Shown here piece after piece: positions 1 through 7,783 of a DNA stretch of 64,000 nt. Source of the DNA: an uncultured Opitutia bacterium. Its GTDB lineage: Bacteria; Verrucomicrobiota; Verrucomicrobiia; Opitutales; Opitutaceae. The translations under genes and the position numbers were made by a program. Under the pieces are notes generated by a model that was not told the origin of the DNA, searched no databases, and saw only the letters and a list, made by a program, of their open reading frames with translations. The stretch spans positions 186,001-250,000 of the forward strand of contig CAIJZY010000014.1 in NCBI GenBank assembly GCA_903825285.1. Reading direction: 5' to 3'. Numbering within the stretch: position 1 is the first letter of the stretch; every line of letters starts with the position of its first letter.

Positions 1-912
1 GCTGAGGGTTGTCATGAGACCCAACGGGATGAGTGCGGCGACGCCCGTCAGGAGAAAGGCCGTGCCAGCCGCTACGCCACCGCCTGGTGTGCGACCCCGC
101 AGCAGGGCGGGCGAGGCCGACTGGACGATGCCATAACCAATCACCCAGATGGCCATAAAAGCTCCGACCTTTTCGAAGCTCCAGTTCAGCGTGCCTTCCA
201 GGAAAATGGGCACGCCCACGACGAACCAGATGTCGCGCGCCCCGAAGAGAAACAGGCGCGCCGCCGAGAGCACGTTGATGTTCCGGTCCTTGGAAAACAG
301 CTCCTTGAACTTAACCTTGCTCTTGGTCATCCCCATGTCCGGCGGCAGCACCGCCCATGAGCCCAGCGCCACGACGAGCAGCGCCGCCGCCATGATCCAG
401 AGGGCCGGCGCAAAGCCGGCCACGTGCAGCAGAAAGCTGCCCACGAAGAACCCAACGCCCTTGAGCGCGTTCTTGGAGCCGGTGAGGATGGCGACCCATT
501 TGAACAATGCCCCGCTGGCGTCCGGCGGCACCACGACCTTGATCGCGCTCTTTGCGCTCATCTTGGTGAGGTCCTTGGCGATGCCGGACAGCGACTGCAT
601 CACCATCACGTAGGCCACCGACAGTAATTCCGGCCAGGCGGGATTGAGCAAGGCGAGCAACCCGAGCGACACGACTTGCAGCATCAGTCCCCCGATCAGC
701 GTGACCCGCAGCCCCATCTGGCTGCCGAGCCATCCGCCCAAGAGATTGGTGACGATCCCAAAGAACTCATAGAAGAGGAACAGGAATGCGAGTTGCACCG
801 GGCTGTAGCCCAGGTGGAAGAAATGCAGCAGTACGAGCATCCGGAGCGCTCCGTCGGTCAGCGTGAAGCCCCAATAGGCCCCCGTGACGAAGACGTAGTT
901 CCGGAGATTCAC
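1..912 (-). CDS. arsJ: ArsJ-type organoarsenical efflux permease (MFS), partial at window edge
   Basis: Reading the minus strand from a GTG at 912, two bases after the GAPDH stop, gives an unbroken hydrophobic protein (N-terminus MNLRNYVFVTGAYWGFTLTD) that runs off the left edge. It shows MFS-like membrane segments and loops such as GGWLGSQMG and LTKMSAKSAIK. ArsJ exports 1-arseno-3-phosphoglycerate, the unstable product that GAPDH makes when it uses arsenate instead of phosphate, and arsJ is normally paired with a dedicated gapdh, as here. The non-ATG start and missing C-terminus explain why it is easy to overlook. At least 304 residues are visible. Function is assigned from the sequence plus the arsJ-gapdh context; a generic MFS transporter is the alternative. 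Confidence 0.85.
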   Translation of the reverse strand, partial: MNLRNYVFVTGAYWGFTLTDGALRMLVLLHFFHLGYSPVQLAFLFLFYEFFGIVTNLLGGWLGSQMGLRVTLIGGLMLQVVSLGLLALLNPAWPELLSVAYVMVMQSLSGIAKDLTKMSAKSAIKVVVPPDASGALFKWVAILTGSKNALKGVGFFVGSFLLHVAGFAPALWIMAAALLVVALGSWAVLPPDMGMTKSKVKFKELFSKDRNINVLSAARLFLFGARDIWFVVGVPIFLEGTLNWSFEKVGAFMAIWVIGYGIVQSASPALLRGRTPGGGVAAGTAFLLTGVAALIPLGLMTTLS

Positions 913-914
913 GG

Positions 915-1934
915 TCAGAGCGAGGCGGCGACCTTGCGGGCCAGTTCCGCCATGCGGTTGGAATAGCCCCACTCGTTGTCATACCACGCGTAGATTTTCA
1001 CGAGGCGTCGGTTTACCACCATCGTGGAGAGGGCGTCGATGGTGGCTGAGGCGGGGTTGCCCTTGAAGTCGATGGAAACCAAGGGGCGGGTCTCATATGC
1101 CATGATCCCCTTGAGCGGGGCGGTTTCGCTGGCCGCCTTGAGCAGGGCGTTGACCTCCTCGATGGTTGTGTCGCGCTTAACCTGAAAGACGCAGTCGGTC
1201 AGGGAGCCGGTCAAAAGGGGCACGCGAATGGCGTGACCGTTGAGCTTGCCCTGCAGTTCGGGGTAAATGAGGCCGATGGCCGTGGCGCTGCCGGTGGTCG
1301 TCGGAATCAGCGAAAGGCCGGCCGCCCGCGCCCGGCGCAGGTCCTTGTGGGGCGCATCGATGATCGTCTGCGTGTTGGTGGCGTCATGCACGGTCGTGAT
1401 TGCGCCGTGTTCGATCCCGATTCCCTCGTGAATCACCTTCACCACCGGGGCGAGACAGTTGGTGGTACAGGAGGCGTTGGTCAGGAGGCGATGTTTGGCC
1501 GCATCATAGAGGTGGTCGTTCACCCCCATCACGATGTTGAGGGCGTCGGCGCCCTTGACCGGCGCAGCCACGATGACCTTTTTTACGCCACGCTCGAAGT
1601 AGGGCGCCAGCTGCTCCGGGGTGCGGAACTTGCCGCTGCACTCCAGCACGAGGTCCACGCCCTGGGCGGCCCAGTCCACGTCGCCCGGCTTGGCCTGTTC
1701 CGTGAAGGCAAGCCGTTGTTGTCCGATGCGGAGGGTGCCCTTGCCCTCGGCCACCGCCTCCTGCGACCAGCGTCCCTGCACGGAGTCAAACGTGAGCAGG
1801 TGCGCGGCGCACTCGGCGCCGCCCTTGGGGTCGTTGATGACCACCCAGTCGAACTCGGGCCAGTTCCAGGCGGCGCGGAAGGTAAGTCGGCCGATGCGGC
1901 CAAAGCCATTGATGCCGATGCGGGTCTTTTTCAT
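915..1934 (-). CDS. gapdh: Glyceraldehyde-3-phosphate dehydrogenase of the ars operon
   Basis: This is a 339-residue type I phosphorylating GAPDH with an N-terminal Rossmann motif ([10 protein letters not shown]), the catalytic Cys156 in [11 protein letters not shown] and the partner His183 in TVHDATNTQ. The length is typical of the family. The gene lies between an arsenate reductase and arsJ, with 2 bases to arsJ and 7 bases to arsC, so it is almost certainly the arsenate-detoxifying paralogue. It would form 1-arseno-3-phosphoglycerate for export by ArsJ rather than serve central glycolysis. That role comes from known arsJ-gapdh systems and operon context; the active site alone does not distinguish it from a housekeeping GAPDH. 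Confidence 0.93.
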   Translation of the reverse strand: MKKTRIGINGFGRIGRLTFRAAWNWPEFDWVVINDPKGGAECAAHLLTFDSVQGRWSQEAVAEGKGTLRIGQQRLAFTEQAKPGDVDWAAQGVDLVLECSGKFRTPEQLAPYFERGVKKVIVAAPVKGADALNIVMGVNDHLYDAAKHRLLTNASCTTNCLAPVVKVIHEGIGIEHGAITTVHDATNTQTIIDAPHKDLRRARAAGLSLIPTTTGSATAIGLIYPELQGKLNGHAIRVPLLTGSLTDCVFQVKRDTTIEEVNALLKAASETAPLKGIMAYETRPLVSIDFKGNPASATIDALSTMVVNRRLVKIYAWYDNEWGYSNRMAELARKVAASL

Positions 1935-1941
1935 GCTGAGG

Positions 1942-2451
1942 TCAGATTGGTTGGGAAAGTTTTTCCTTTTCGCCGATTTCCCGGGTTAATCGTTCACGGC
2001 GCCCCTGATCCAGGGAGGCCAGCGGCAGGCAGCACATCAGTTCGATCCGGCGCTGAATCTGGCCGGCCACAGCCTGGTAGTACCGGAACGTTGCTTCATC
2101 GGTCCCCTGAAACTCCGCCGGATCGGGCGAACTCCAGTGCCCCACGACCGTCTGGTCCGCCCAGGCGGGACAGGTCTCCCGGGCCCGGTCACACACCGTG
2201 ATGACATAGTCGAATGACTGGCCAAGAAACTCCGTAACCGGCTTGGGGCGGACTCCCGCCGGATCGAGTTGATAGACTTCCCGGAGAACCCGCAGGGTGT
2301 AGGGATTCACTTCACGGCGGGGCTGGGCTCCCGCGCTGGAGGTTGCGAATCTACCCCGGCCAACTTTGCGCATGATGAACTCGCCAAAAATGCTCCGGGC
2401 GGAGTTGCCCGTGCAGAGGAAGAGCACCTTGAACGGTTCGATCTCGGTCAT
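1942..2451 (-). CDS. arsC: Arsenate reductase-like low-molecular-weight protein tyrosine phosphatase
   Basis: This 169-residue protein has the LMW-PTP P-loop CTGNSARS near the N-terminus (Cys13, Arg19) and the later DP motif in [11 protein letters not shown]. Enzymes of this fold linked to ars operons reduce arsenate to arsenite using thiols or thioredoxin. It overlaps the upstream arsR by 4 bases and is followed after 7 bases by gapdh, so arsR-arsC-gapdh-arsJ looks like one transcript. A second, similar enzyme is encoded divergently at 2978. The two are clearly paralogous at the P-loop ([14 protein letters not shown] versus [14 protein letters not shown]). Confidence 0.88.
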   Translation of the reverse strand: MTEIEPFKVLFLCTGNSARSIFGEFIMRKVGRGRFATSSAGAQPRREVNPYTLRVLREVYQLDPAGVRPKPVTEFLGQSFDYVITVCDRARETCPAWADQTVVGHWSSPDPAEFQGTDEATFRYYQAVAGQIQRRIELMCCLPLASLDQGRRERLTREIGEKEKLSQPI

Positions 2452-2888
2452 CGAGCGACCGCCTTGGCTGGCGTGGGCTTGGCGCAGCAGGCCAGGCTCG
2501 GATCATCGCCGTTGGTCCGGAGCCGGCGGAGCCGTTCGAGATCGCGCCGGAAACGGGGTTCTTCCCGGGCGCAATCCTGCAGGCAGGCGAGATTGGCCTG
2601 CAATTCCCGGGTGGCGCGCCGGACCAACCGATAGACCCGCCAATTGCCCTCCCGGCGCGCCTCGACCAGGCCGTGCCGCTTGAGGTAGCCGAGGTGCTTT
2701 GAAACCTTGACCTGCGGCTCACCGAGGATGGCCTGGAAATGACAGACGCACAGCGGACCCTGGGTGAGCAGGTGCAGTATGCGCAGACGGGTGGCGTCGC
2801 ACAGGCACTGGTAGATCCGAATCAGCTCCATGCAGGACTGAGAGCATACGACTCCACATGCTTCAAGAGGAATATCCATTTGTGACAT
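2448..2888 (-). CDS. arsR: ArsR-family arsenic-responsive repressor
   Basis: This 146-residue winged-helix protein has the ArsR/SmtB core IYQCLCDATRLRILHLL, the metalloid-sensing PLCVCHF segment and a recognition helix region with KVSKHLGYLKRHGLV. If translation starts at 2888, the N-terminus adds three cysteines (ACGVVCSQSC), which could contribute to As(III) binding. A later ATG at 2831 would remove them. The gene heads the ars operon and overlaps arsC by 4 bases. ArsR proteins repress their own operon and release DNA on binding arsenite. An inverted repeat in the divergent promoter region is a candidate operator. Confidence 0.9.
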   Translation of the reverse strand: MSQMDIPLEACGVVCSQSCMELIRIYQCLCDATRLRILHLLTQGPLCVCHFQAILGEPQVKVSKHLGYLKRHGLVEARREGNWRVYRLVRRATRELQANLACLQDCAREEPRFRRDLERLRRLRTNGDDPSLACCAKPTPAKAVAR

Positions 2889-2927
2889 TTGCGTGCCGGA
2901 GCCCGGGCGGGCTTGATAGATATTCCT
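2868..2927. promoter_or_regulatory. Candidate ArsR operator pair in divergent ars promoter
   Basis: AGGAATATC at 2868-2876 is repeated exactly as its reverse complement, GATATTCCT, at 2919-2927, between divergent arsR and arsC2. This is the only AT-rich stretch in the area. Two opposed copies of one word fit a repressor site serving both directions. The left copy overlaps the 5' end of the longest arsR reading frame, which slightly favours a later arsR start. Confidence 0.45.
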
Positions 2928-2977
2928 CCGGGCGCATATGGCTGGGGACTGCGACCAACCCGCTTTGCCTTCCTTCC

Positions 2978-3493
2978 ATGACCCCGAAACAGCCCTTCAA
3001 GGTTCTCATCCTCTGCACCGGCAATTCCGCCCGCAGCATCATCGCCGAATACCTCTGGCGCCTGCTCGGCAAGGGCCGCTTCGAAACCTACAGCGCTGGA
3101 TCAAACCCCGCCGGCGCGGTCCATCCTCTTGCGCTGTGGGTGCTGCAGGAACGCTACAATATCGACGCCAGCGATGCCCGCAGCAAGTCGTGGGAGGAAT
3201 ACAAGGCGGCGGGCACGCACTTCGATTTTGTGATTACTGTGTGCGACAAGGCCTCCGAGGCCTGCCCGGTCTGGCCCGGCCAGCCGATCGTCGCGCATTG
3301 GGGCTCGCCGGATCCGGCCAGTTTTCAGGGCACGGACGAGCAAAGGAAATATTTCTTCGTGCAGGTGGCGTCCCAGATTTACCAGCGGATCGCCCTGTTC
3401 TGCGCGTTTTCCGACGACAAGCTGGAGCCGATTGCGATCAAGCGGATCGGAGAACAGTTCAAGATTGCAGGGGTAGCGGGAATGCCGCGGTGA
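2978..3493 (+). CDS. arsC: Second arsenate reductase-like LMW protein tyrosine phosphatase
   Basis: ATG at 2978 gives 171 residues starting [20 protein letters not shown], with P-loop Cys13/Arg19 and the DP motif GSPDPASFQGTDEQ. An upstream in-frame extension to 2858 crosses the promoter region and arsR, so it is rejected. The gene is divergent from arsR and presumably under the same operator. Its expected activity is the same as the operon-borne paralogue at 1942. The gene ends 19 bases before the remnant of a serine recombinase, which marks the right edge of the island. Confidence 0.88.
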   Translation: MTPKQPFKVLILCTGNSARSIIAEYLWRLLGKGRFETYSAGSNPAGAVHPLALWVLQERYNIDASDARSKSWEEYKAAGTHFDFVITVCDKASEACPVWPGQPIVAHWGSPDPASFQGTDEQRKYFFVQVASQIYQRIALFCAFSDDKLEPIAIKRIGEQFKIAGVAGMPR

Positions 3494-3511
3494 GCGACGG
3501 ATCGGCCCGGC

Positions 3512-3690
3512 GGCCATCTTGGCACCGGAGTAGGCCTGATCGACGAAACCCCCGGCTTCATGCCACCCGCAGGATGACATCCGCTGGATGTAGTCGCGGC
3601 AGACCAAGGCCTGGTGTTCGCAGGAGTCGAACCGGAAGCCGACTTGGTGGTCAGTCGAGACGCGGGCATAGATGCCGACGGGGATGGGGT
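3512..3690 (-). pseudogene. Serine recombinase N-terminal fragment (decayed mobile element)
   Basis: On the minus strand, residues encoded from about 3685 down to 3512 read VGIYARVSTDHQ, FDSCEHQALVCRDYI and FVDQAYSGAKM. This is the catalytic N-terminal signature of resolvase/large serine recombinases, including the nucleophilic serine in ARVST. Similarity stops abruptly after SGAKM, and the frame then runs antisense through arsC2, so only about 58 residues of the catalytic domain survive. No proper start is visible. It is best read as the scar of an integrase that carried, or sat beside, the ars cluster. Confidence 0.65.
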
Positions 3691-4056
3691 GAAGGTGGAC
3701 GCCTGACTGATAGTCACAGCACATTTCTGGAAGACGCGCGTGACAGGTTTACGCCTCCCGCAACCGGTCAGCCAGTCGTCTATTTTCTTCGCCTGCGATC
3801 AGGCGCAATCTACATCGGTGCTTCGACCGACTTGGCGCAACGGTTGAAGGATCACTCCGCTGGTCAGGCCGGCCGGACCACCGCGCTGGATCCACCCATG
3901 GCGCTGCTTCGAGTCGAAGCCTGCTCGACATTCGCCATCGCGCGCCAGCGCGAAGCCCAACTCAAGCGCCGGTCCCGCGCCAAGAAATCCGCCCTCATCC
4001 ACTCCGACCTCGTCCGCCTGCGAAAGCTCAGCCGCTCGCGTGAGGCCGCACCCTGA
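3574..4056 (+). CDS. GIY-YIG nuclease-domain protein with uncertain 5' end
   Basis: From about 3772 the frame encodes a complete small GIY-YIG domain: VVYFLRL, then AIYIGASTDLAQRLKDH with the conserved Arg, and the catalytic-type Glu in ARQREAQLK, followed by a basic C-terminus. This resembles the UPF0213-like single-domain family. The only in-frame ATG (3574) lies within antisense recombinase sequence, so the first 65 or so residues are unlikely to be real. The native start was probably lost at the island junction, so the gene may be truncated or expressed from a non-standard start. Treat the domain call as firm and the gene boundaries as weak. Confidence 0.5.
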   Translation: MTSAGCSRGRPRPGVRRSRTGSRLGGQSRRGHRCRRGWGEGGRLTDSHSTFLEDARDRFTPPATGQPVVYFLRLRSGAIYIGASTDLAQRLKDHSAGQAGRTTALDPPMALLRVEACSTFAIARQREAQLKRRSRAKKSALIHSDLVRLRKLSRSREAAP

Positions 4057-4143
4057 TAATTTCACACACGGCGTTGGACTCGATGAACCCTTTCTCCCAG
4101 TCAGCACTTGCGGCCGCCGCGCGGTCACCGTTTGCTCCGGGCG

Positions 4144-4980
4144 ATGGAGCCCACCGCTGATCTGCCGCTGCTCGAGGTCGAGGACCTGCGCACGACGTTC
4201 ACCACGGACGACGGCGTCGTGAACGCGGTGGACGGCGTGAGCTTCTCCCTCGCCCGCGGCCGCACCCTGGCCCTCGTGGGCGAGAGCGGCTCGGGCAAGA
4301 GCGCCACCGCCTACTCGCTGCTGCGGCTCATCCAGCCGCCAGGCCGGATCACCGGGGGCCGCATCCTCCTGCACTCCGCCCGCGCCGGCACCATCGACCT
4401 CACCCAGCTCTCCGACCACTCCGACCTGCTCTACAAGGTGCGCGGCGGGATGATCAGCATGATCTTCCAGGAGCCCATGACCGCCCTCTCCCCGGTCCAC
4501 TCCGTCGGCAGCCAGATCGCCGAGGCGATCCTGCTGCACCAGCACGCCACCCGCGCCGAGGCGCGCCAGCGCACGGTCGACATGCTGGCCCGCGTCGGCC
4601 TGAGCCAGCCGGAACAGCGCTACGACCAGTACCCGCACGAGCTTTCCGGCGGCATGCGGCAGCGCGTGATCATCGCCATGGCCCTGGTCTGCCGCCCCGA
4701 GCTGCTCATCGCCGACGAGCCCACCACCGCCCTCGACGTCACCATCCAGGCGCAGATCCTCGGGCTCATCCGCACGCTCCAGCGCGAGATCGGCTGCGCC
4801 GTGCTGCTCATCACCCACGACTTCGGGGTCGTCGCCCAGGTGGCCGACGACGTCGCCGTCATGCACCGCGGGCGCATCGTCGAGCGCGGCCCGGTGCGCA
4901 CCGTCCTGAAAGCCCCGCAGCACGCCTACACGCGCGCGCTGCTCGATGCGCTGCCCAGCCGCCGCGCCCGCGTCGCATGA
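4144..4980 (+). CDS. Oligopeptide/dipeptide ABC transporter ATP-binding protein (OppD/DppD type)
   Basis: This 278-residue ATPase has Walker [10 protein letters not shown]-loop IFQEPM, signature LSGGMRQR, Walker [14 protein letters not shown] and the H-loop THD. Starting at ATG 4144 ([15 protein letters not shown]) is preferred over an upstream TTG at 4108. The C-terminus has the oligopeptide-type [10 protein letters not shown] motif. It overlaps the following OppF-type gene by 4 bases (ATGA). No permease or binding-protein gene lies upstream in this window; instead there is the ars island scar, so the ATPases may have been separated from their permeases. Confidence 0.88.
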   Translation: MEPTADLPLLEVEDLRTTFTTDDGVVNAVDGVSFSLARGRTLALVGESGSGKSATAYSLLRLIQPPGRITGGRILLHSARAGTIDLTQLSDHSDLLYKVRGGMISMIFQEPMTALSPVHSVGSQIAEAILLHQHATRAEARQRTVDMLARVGLSQPEQRYDQYPHELSGGMRQRVIIAMALVCRPELLIADEPTTALDVTIQAQILGLIRTLQREIGCAVLLITHDFGVVAQVADDVAVMHRGRIVERGPVRTVLKAPQHAYTRALLDALPSRRARVA

Positions 4981-5891
4981 CCCCCACCGATCCCGGACCC
5001 CTGCTTTCGGTGCGCGGCCTCGCCAAGCACTTTTCCGTCCCCTCGCGCGGCGGACGCCTGGCGCCGGCCAGCGTGGTCAAGGCCGTGGACGACGTGAGCT
5101 TCGACCTCGCCCCGGGCGAGACGCTGGGCCTGGTGGGGGAGAGCGGCTCGGGCAAGACCACCGCCGCGCGCTGCATCCTGCGCGCGCTGGTGCCGACGGC
5201 GGGCGAGGTGCACTACCGCCTGCCCGACGGGCGCACGGTGGATTTGGCGGTCCTGTCGGACCGCGCGCTCAAGCCGATCCGCCAGCACGTGCAGATGGTC
5301 TTCCAGGACCCGTTTTCCTCGCTGAATCCGCGTATGACCGTCGGTGCGATCGTGGGCGAGCCCCTGGTCATCCACGGCCTGGCCCGCGGTTCCGAACTGG
5401 ACGACCGCGTCGCCGAGATCCTCCGGCGCGTCGGCCTGCAGCCCGAGCATGCCCGGCGCTATCCGCACGCCTTCAGCGGCGGTCAACGCCAGCGCATCGG
5501 CATCGCCCGTGCGCTGGTCATGCGCCCGGCGCTGGTCGTGTGCGACGAGGCGACGTCCGCGCTGGACGTCTCGGTGCAGGCGCAGGTGCTCGACCTGCTC
5601 AAGGAACTGCAGGGCGAGTTCCGGCTCACGTACCTCTTCGTCGCCCACAATCTCGACGTGGTGCGCAATTTCTGTGACCGCGTCGCGGTCATGCGCCGGG
5701 GACGCATCGTGGAGCTGGCGCCGGCGCCGCAGATCTTCGCCGCACCGCAGCACCCTTACACCCGCATCCTGCTCTCCGCCGTGCCGTCGCCCGATCCCGA
5801 CGTGCCGATGAATTTCCAGGTCGCCGAGGAGCTGGCGCGACTGGATGCGGCGGCCGCAGCGGTCGCTGCTGCGGCCGCAGTTGAAAGTTGA
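4977..5891 (+). CDS. Oligopeptide/dipeptide ABC transporter ATP-binding protein (OppF/DppF type)
   Basis: This 304-residue ATPase has Walker [10 protein letters not shown], the family-typical [14 protein letters not shown], signature FSGGQRQR, Walker [14 protein letters not shown] and the C-terminal [16 protein letters not shown] segment. It is translationally coupled to the preceding OppD-type gene, and the two would form the nucleotide-binding heterodimer of a peptide importer. The extreme C-terminus is an alanine run ([13 protein letters not shown]) whose last codons and stop lie inside a GTTGAAA repeat array. This suggests the repeat insertion rewrote the gene's end. Confidence 0.88.
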   Translation: MTPTDPGPLLSVRGLAKHFSVPSRGGRLAPASVVKAVDDVSFDLAPGETLGLVGESGSGKTTAARCILRALVPTAGEVHYRLPDGRTVDLAVLSDRALKPIRQHVQMVFQDPFSSLNPRMTVGAIVGEPLVIHGLARGSELDDRVAEILRRVGLQPEHARRYPHAFSGGQRQRIGIARALVMRPALVVCDEATSALDVSVQAQVLDLLKELQGEFRLTYLFVAHNLDVVRNFCDRVAVMRRGRIVELAPAPQIFAAPQHPYTRILLSAVPSPDPDVPMNFQVAEELARLDAAAAAVAAAAAVES

Positions 5892-5978
5892 GGGTTGAAA
5901 GTTGAAAGCCGCCGAGGCCGGTGCGCGGGCAGCTTTTCGGTCTTTCAACTTTCAACCTTCAACTTTCAACTTTCAACT
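5879..5978. repeat. Inverted repeat built from GTTGAAA words (family B)
   Basis: The left arm at 5879-5908 is made of tandem GTTGAAA/GTTGAGG units. The right arm at 5942-5978 is their reverse complement (TTTCAAC units). The arms are separated by a 33-base unrelated loop. The left arm contains the stop codon of the OppF-type gene and the right arm ends just before the start of the Dabb gene. The same words recur at 33921-33959 and, in variant form, at 34033-34104. Confidence 0.8.
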
Positions 5979-5986
5979 CAGCACCG

Positions 5987-6286
5987 ATGCTTATCCACTC
6001 CGTCTATTTCTGGCTGAAACCCGAGCTGACCGATGCCCAGCGGGCGGATTTCCGCCGCGGGCTTGAATCGCTCGCGGGGGTGAAGTCGCTCGCCTCGGTC
6101 CACATCGGCACGCCGGCCCCGATCCCGCCGCGGCCCGTGGTCGATGCCTCATATTCGTTCGCGCTGACCTGCGTCTTCCCTGACGTGGCGGCGCACAATG
6201 CCTACCAGACCGACCCGCTGCACCTCGCGTTCCTCGAGCGTTTTCGCACGAACTGGACCAAGGTCCAGATCTACGACGCGGTGTGA
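5987..6286 (+). CDS. Dabb (stress-responsive alpha/beta barrel) domain protein
   Basis: This 99-residue single-domain protein starts MLIHSVYFWLKPELT. It has the family pattern of an N-terminal strand with H-x-V-x-F, a helix with SLAGVKSLASVHIG, and a C-terminal HLAFLERFRTNW helix plus KVQIYDAV strand. Dabb proteins form small dimeric ferredoxin-like barrels, some of which are enzymes, but most are of unknown function. The ATG at 5987 is chosen because the longer frame runs back into the GTTGAAA repeat. It follows the peptide-transporter ATPases, but a functional link is not evident. Confidence 0.85.
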   Translation: MLIHSVYFWLKPELTDAQRADFRRGLESLAGVKSLASVHIGTPAPIPPRPVVDASYSFALTCVFPDVAAHNAYQTDPLHLAFLERFRTNWTKVQIYDAV

Positions 6287-6301
6287 GCCGCCGGCGCCGG
6301 T

Positions 6302-6373
6302 TGTAGGGCGGGGTCGCTGACCCCGCCATTCGTCCTTGGGCAAATTCGGCGGGGTCAGCGACCCCGCCCTACA
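6302..6373. repeat. REP-like inverted repeat, family A copy 1
   Basis: The 26-base arm beginning TGTAGGGCGGGGTCGC (6302-6327) is repeated as a perfect reverse complement at 6348-6373, with a 20-base loop. Each arm is itself partly palindromic (GGCGGGGTC/GACCCCGCC). It lies between the convergent Dabb and hflX genes, where it could act as a bidirectional transcription barrier. Other copies are at 24833-24970 and 33994-34019. Confidence 0.85.
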
Positions 6374-6379
6374 TTTCAC

Positions 6380-7666
6380 TCAGTGGCGGACGAATGGGCC
6401 GAAGAAGCCGCTCTGAGAAGGCGGGAAGCGGCCGCGGATCAGGATGCCGTCCTCCTGGTGCTCCTGCTCCTGGATGTGGCCGAGCGTGTGGAGGCGGGCG
6501 ATGACATCGTAGCGGTTGTGCGGCACGAGCAGGACGGACGTGTCAAAGGCGTCGGCGATGAGTTCCACCAGGCGCGTCTCGAGCTGGTCGATGCCCTGCT
6601 TGGTATGGGCGCTGACGAACAGCGCGCCGGGCGAGAGCTGGTGCGCGCGCTGCAGGTCCTCGGGCCGCGCGGCGTCGACCTTGTTGAAGACCGTGATGAT
6701 CGTCTTGTCCGCCGCGCCAAGCTCCGCGAGCACGCTGAGCGTCGTGGCGTGGTGCTTGTCAACGTTCGGGTTGGTGACGTCGAGGACATGGATCAGGAAA
6801 TCGGCCACGATCGTCTCCTCCAGCGTGGCCTTGAAGGCCTCGACCAGGCCGTGCGGCAGGCGGCGGATGAAGCCGACCGTGTCGGTGACGAGCAGCTTCT
6901 GGTTGCCGCGCAGCAGGAGCTGGCGGGTCGTGGGGTCGAGGGTGGCGAACAGCTTGTCCTCGGCGAGGACGTGGGCGCCGGTGAGCGTGTTGAGCAGCGA
7001 GGACTTGCCGGCGTTGGTGTAGCCGACGATGGACGCGGTCGGCACGGGCACGCGCTGGCGCTTGTGGCGCTGCACGCCGCGCTGTTTCTGGACCTCGGCC
7101 AGGTCGCGCTTGAGGCGGACGATGCGGTCGTTGACCAGGCGCCGGTCCTGCTCGAGCTGGGTCTCGCCCTCGCCGCCCATCCCGCCCTTGCCGCGCTGGC
7201 GCGAGAGGTGGGTCCAGGCGCGGGTCAGCCGCGGCAGCGAATACTGCATGCGCGCGAGCGCCACCTGCAGCACCGCCTCGCGCGTCTGCGCGCGCTCGGC
7301 GAAGATGTCGAGGATCACCTCCTCGCGGTCGATGACCGCGAGCTCGGAAAGCTTCTCCCAGTTGCGCTGCTGGGCGGGGGACAGGGAGTCGTCGAAAACG
7401 ATCAGGTCGGCGTCCACTTCCTTGGCGGCGGCGATGACCTCCTCGGTCTTGCCGCTGCCGAGCAGCGTCGCGGAGGTGAACTTGCGGAGGTTGACGAGCT
7501 CCTGGCCGACGACGCCGATGTGGAGGTTCTCCACCAGCTCCTTCAGCTCGACGAGCAGCTCCGCGGCCTCGCCCGCCGGCATGCCGGACGTCTGCACCCC
7601 GACGAGGAAAGCGCGCTCGCAGCGCTTGGATTCAGTGGTGGGGGTCTCGTTGAGGAAGTCGGCCAT
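6380..7666 (-). CDS. hflX: GTPase HflX
   Basis: This protein of about 428 residues has an N-terminal HflX domain (RAFLVGVQ, then LLGSGKTEEV and LIVFDDSLSPAQQRNWE), a glycine-rich linker with RGKGGMGGEGETQLE, and a G domain with G1 GYTNAGKS, G3 DTVGFIRRLPH and G4 NKVD. HflX binds the 50S subunit and rescues or splits stalled and hibernating ribosomes, especially under heat stress. The start at 7666 (MADFLNE) is preferred because homologues usually begin near this motif; an in-frame ATG at 7690 adds 8 residues. It is convergent with the Dabb gene across a REP-like repeat. Confidence 0.92.
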   Translation of the reverse strand: MADFLNETPTTESKRCERAFLVGVQTSGMPAGEAAELLVELKELVENLHIGVVGQELVNLRKFTSATLLGSGKTEEVIAAAKEVDADLIVFDDSLSPAQQRNWEKLSELAVIDREEVILDIFAERAQTREAVLQVALARMQYSLPRLTRAWTHLSRQRGKGGMGGEGETQLEQDRRLVNDRIVRLKRDLAEVQKQRGVQRHKRQRVPVPTASIVGYTNAGKSSLLNTLTGAHVLAEDKLFATLDPTTRQLLLRGNQKLLVTDTVGFIRRLPHGLVEAFKATLEETIVADFLIHVLDVTNPNVDKHHATTLSVLAELGAADKTIITVFNKVDAARPEDLQRAHQLSPGALFVSAHTKQGIDQLETRLVELIADAFDTSVLLVPHNRYDVIARLHTLGHIQEQEHQEDGILIRGRFPPSQSGFFGPFVRH

Positions 7667-7783
7667 GCGGAAGGACCACAGTGTGGCCATTCCCGCGAGG
7701 GAGCAAGGAGAAGGGGCCGGGAGCCGGGATCGGACCGCGGCGGTACGGGAGTTTCGCGCCCGGCCGGCCTCGGCTGCGCCGCG

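Noticed and set aside
2938-4056. A 372-residue plus-strand frame running from the ars promoter to the end of the GIY-YIG domain
   Set aside because: Its first 210 or so codons read arsC2 in the wrong frame. Only the last 95 or so residues match a protein family.
4083-4160. Small [23 protein letters not shown] just before the OppD-type gene
   Set aside because: About 25 codons, overlapping the ABC gene start, with no similarity I can recognise. It could be a remnant, but there is nothing to support a call.
5879-5978. Repeat array as a CRISPR
   Set aside because: Units are short and contiguous without unique spacers of constant length, they are inverted rather than direct, and no cas genes are present.
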